The notes beneath the pieces were generated by a model, which was given only the letters and a program-made list of their open reading frames with translations, did not search any database and had not been told where the DNA came from. This document shows, piece after piece, positions 60,229 to 60,683 of a DNA stretch of 60,683 bases. Each line of letters starts with the position of its first letter. Positions within the stretch are counted from its first letter, which is position 1. The stretch lies in the NCBI RefSeq assembly GCF_000272105.2, contig NZ_AJZD02000343.1, positions 1 to 60,683 of the forward strand, given 5' to 3'. Source of the DNA: Vibrio splendidus 12E03. Its GTDB lineage: Bacteria; Pseudomonadota; Gammaproteobacteria; Enterobacterales; Vibrionaceae. The position numbers and the translations under genes are program-made.

Positions 60229-60683
60229 TATGCTACTTCCTCTTCCAGTTTTTGTTCTTTGTCTGATTTTGGTTTGTCTTCTTTGCCTTCAGTTATATTG
60301 AGGTAAATGCGGAACAGGTTCGCGCCGACAAATTTAAAGATGAACATCACAGCGACAGCCAAACCAATTGACGATGTCACCGCTAAAGAGCCATCCATCG
60401 CGGTTAGAGTGAACAAAACCGCACCTGAAGAGAAAAAGTTAACGATCGCCGCACCCGCCGTAAACTGGAACATGGTGAACACATCGGTTTCGCGCTTAGT
60501 GAGATGCCCTTCATCTTTCAGCTGACGTGTCATCGCTGCGCCAGCATCGGTACTTTGCAAAGACGCGATCAGTGCCAAGCCTGAGTTACCCGGAATACCC
60601 ATCAGAGGGCGAAGCAGAGGTGTCAGCAGTTTACGAGCCGCGTCCAGTGCACCGTAGTGCTCAAGTACGTTGATCATACCCAG
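60228..60683 (-). CDS. yjiH: YjiH family nucleoside-recognition membrane protein (5' end outside window)
   Basis: The C-terminal ~150 residues of a YjiH-family membrane protein; the frame is open through the right edge (LGMINVLEHYGALD), so the start lies outside. Visible are the Gate-domain strings MGIPGNSGLALIASLQSTDAG and TVFTMFQFTAGAAIVNFFSSGAVLF and a charged C-terminal tail (EGKEDKPKSDKEQKLEEEVA). It is cotranscribed with yjiG. Confidence 0.88.
   Translation of the reverse strand: MGMINVLEHYGALDAARKLLTPLLRPLMGIPGNSGLALIASLQSTDAGAAMTRQLKDEGHLTKRETDVFTMFQFTAGAAIVNFFSSGAVLFTLTAMDGSLAVTSSIGLAVAVMFIFKFVGANLFRIYLNITEGKEDKPKSDKEQKLEEEVA

Noticed and set aside
60228..60683. Apparent short YjiH as a truncated gene
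   Set aside because: The frame is open through the right edge; the truncation is due to the window, not the genome.

Overview
The window is chromosomal DNA of a marine gammaproteobacterium, almost certainly a Vibrio. The evidence is the gene content: an lldP-lldD-dld lactate operon, a uhpTABC hexose-phosphate system, a ChiA-type chitinase with catalytic Glu315, DUF2850 and DUF1840 proteins, and a CsrB-type RNA preceded by a VarA/UvrY box. A Splendidus-clade species is my guess only. I see no rRNA, tRNA, IS element, prophage or CRISPR array. Both edges cut genes: a sugar permease on the left and a YjiH-type protein on the right.

Layout. 1-8.1 kb: a sugar-uptake locus (LacI regulator, binding protein, two permeases, chemoreceptor, LamB-type porin) with matching LacI-type operators in front of the lacI operon and the porin, plus a CRP-like site. 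8.2-11.2 kb: prolyl oligopeptidase and a LysR regulator. 11.4-17.5 kb: lactate operon with strong inverted repeats in both intercistronic gaps. 17.6-22.9 kb: an Opp/Dpp-type ABC importer with a fused double permease, its first gene preceded by a Zur-box-like palindrome. 23-29.5 kb: MATE pump, AraC/GyrI-like regulator with tandem operator-like repeats, aminotransferase, a TTG-start tautomerase, GNAT, trhO and a YdcH-like protein. 29.5-36.3 kb: an OmpR-type two-component system facing a DUF5666 lipoprotein across phased TTCAC repeats, a GNAT protein and an 895-aa lipoprotein.

36.4-43.1 kb: manA and uhpC-uhpB-uhpA-uhpT, all on the minus strand. The promoter regions of manA and uhpT share an ungapped block of about 80 bp (tandem TCTTAG boxes 22 bp apart, then a CRP-like site at identical spacing). 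This suggests that mannose-6-phosphate isomerase belongs to the UhpA regulon. uhpC carries a one-base frameshift in a C4 run.

43-59.1 kb: housekeeping and accessory genes (DUF1840, diguanylate cyclase, pirin, ppnP, DUF2850, chitinase, hydrolase, TetR, AEC transporter, acyltransferase, a two-domain pterin synthase homologue, AraC, YHS and START proteins, MAPEG). 59.2-59.7 kb: a CsrB-type regulatory RNA with about 16 GGA motifs. 59.8 kb to the end: a yjiG-yjiH pair.

The common theme is carbon acquisition (oligosaccharides, lactate, sugar phosphates, chitin) under local regulators, with CRP-like sites and a Csr RNA giving global control. The most notable observations are the shared uhpT/manA promoter, the broken uhpC, the putative Zur-controlled importer, the folded lldP-lldD spacer and the Csr RNA.
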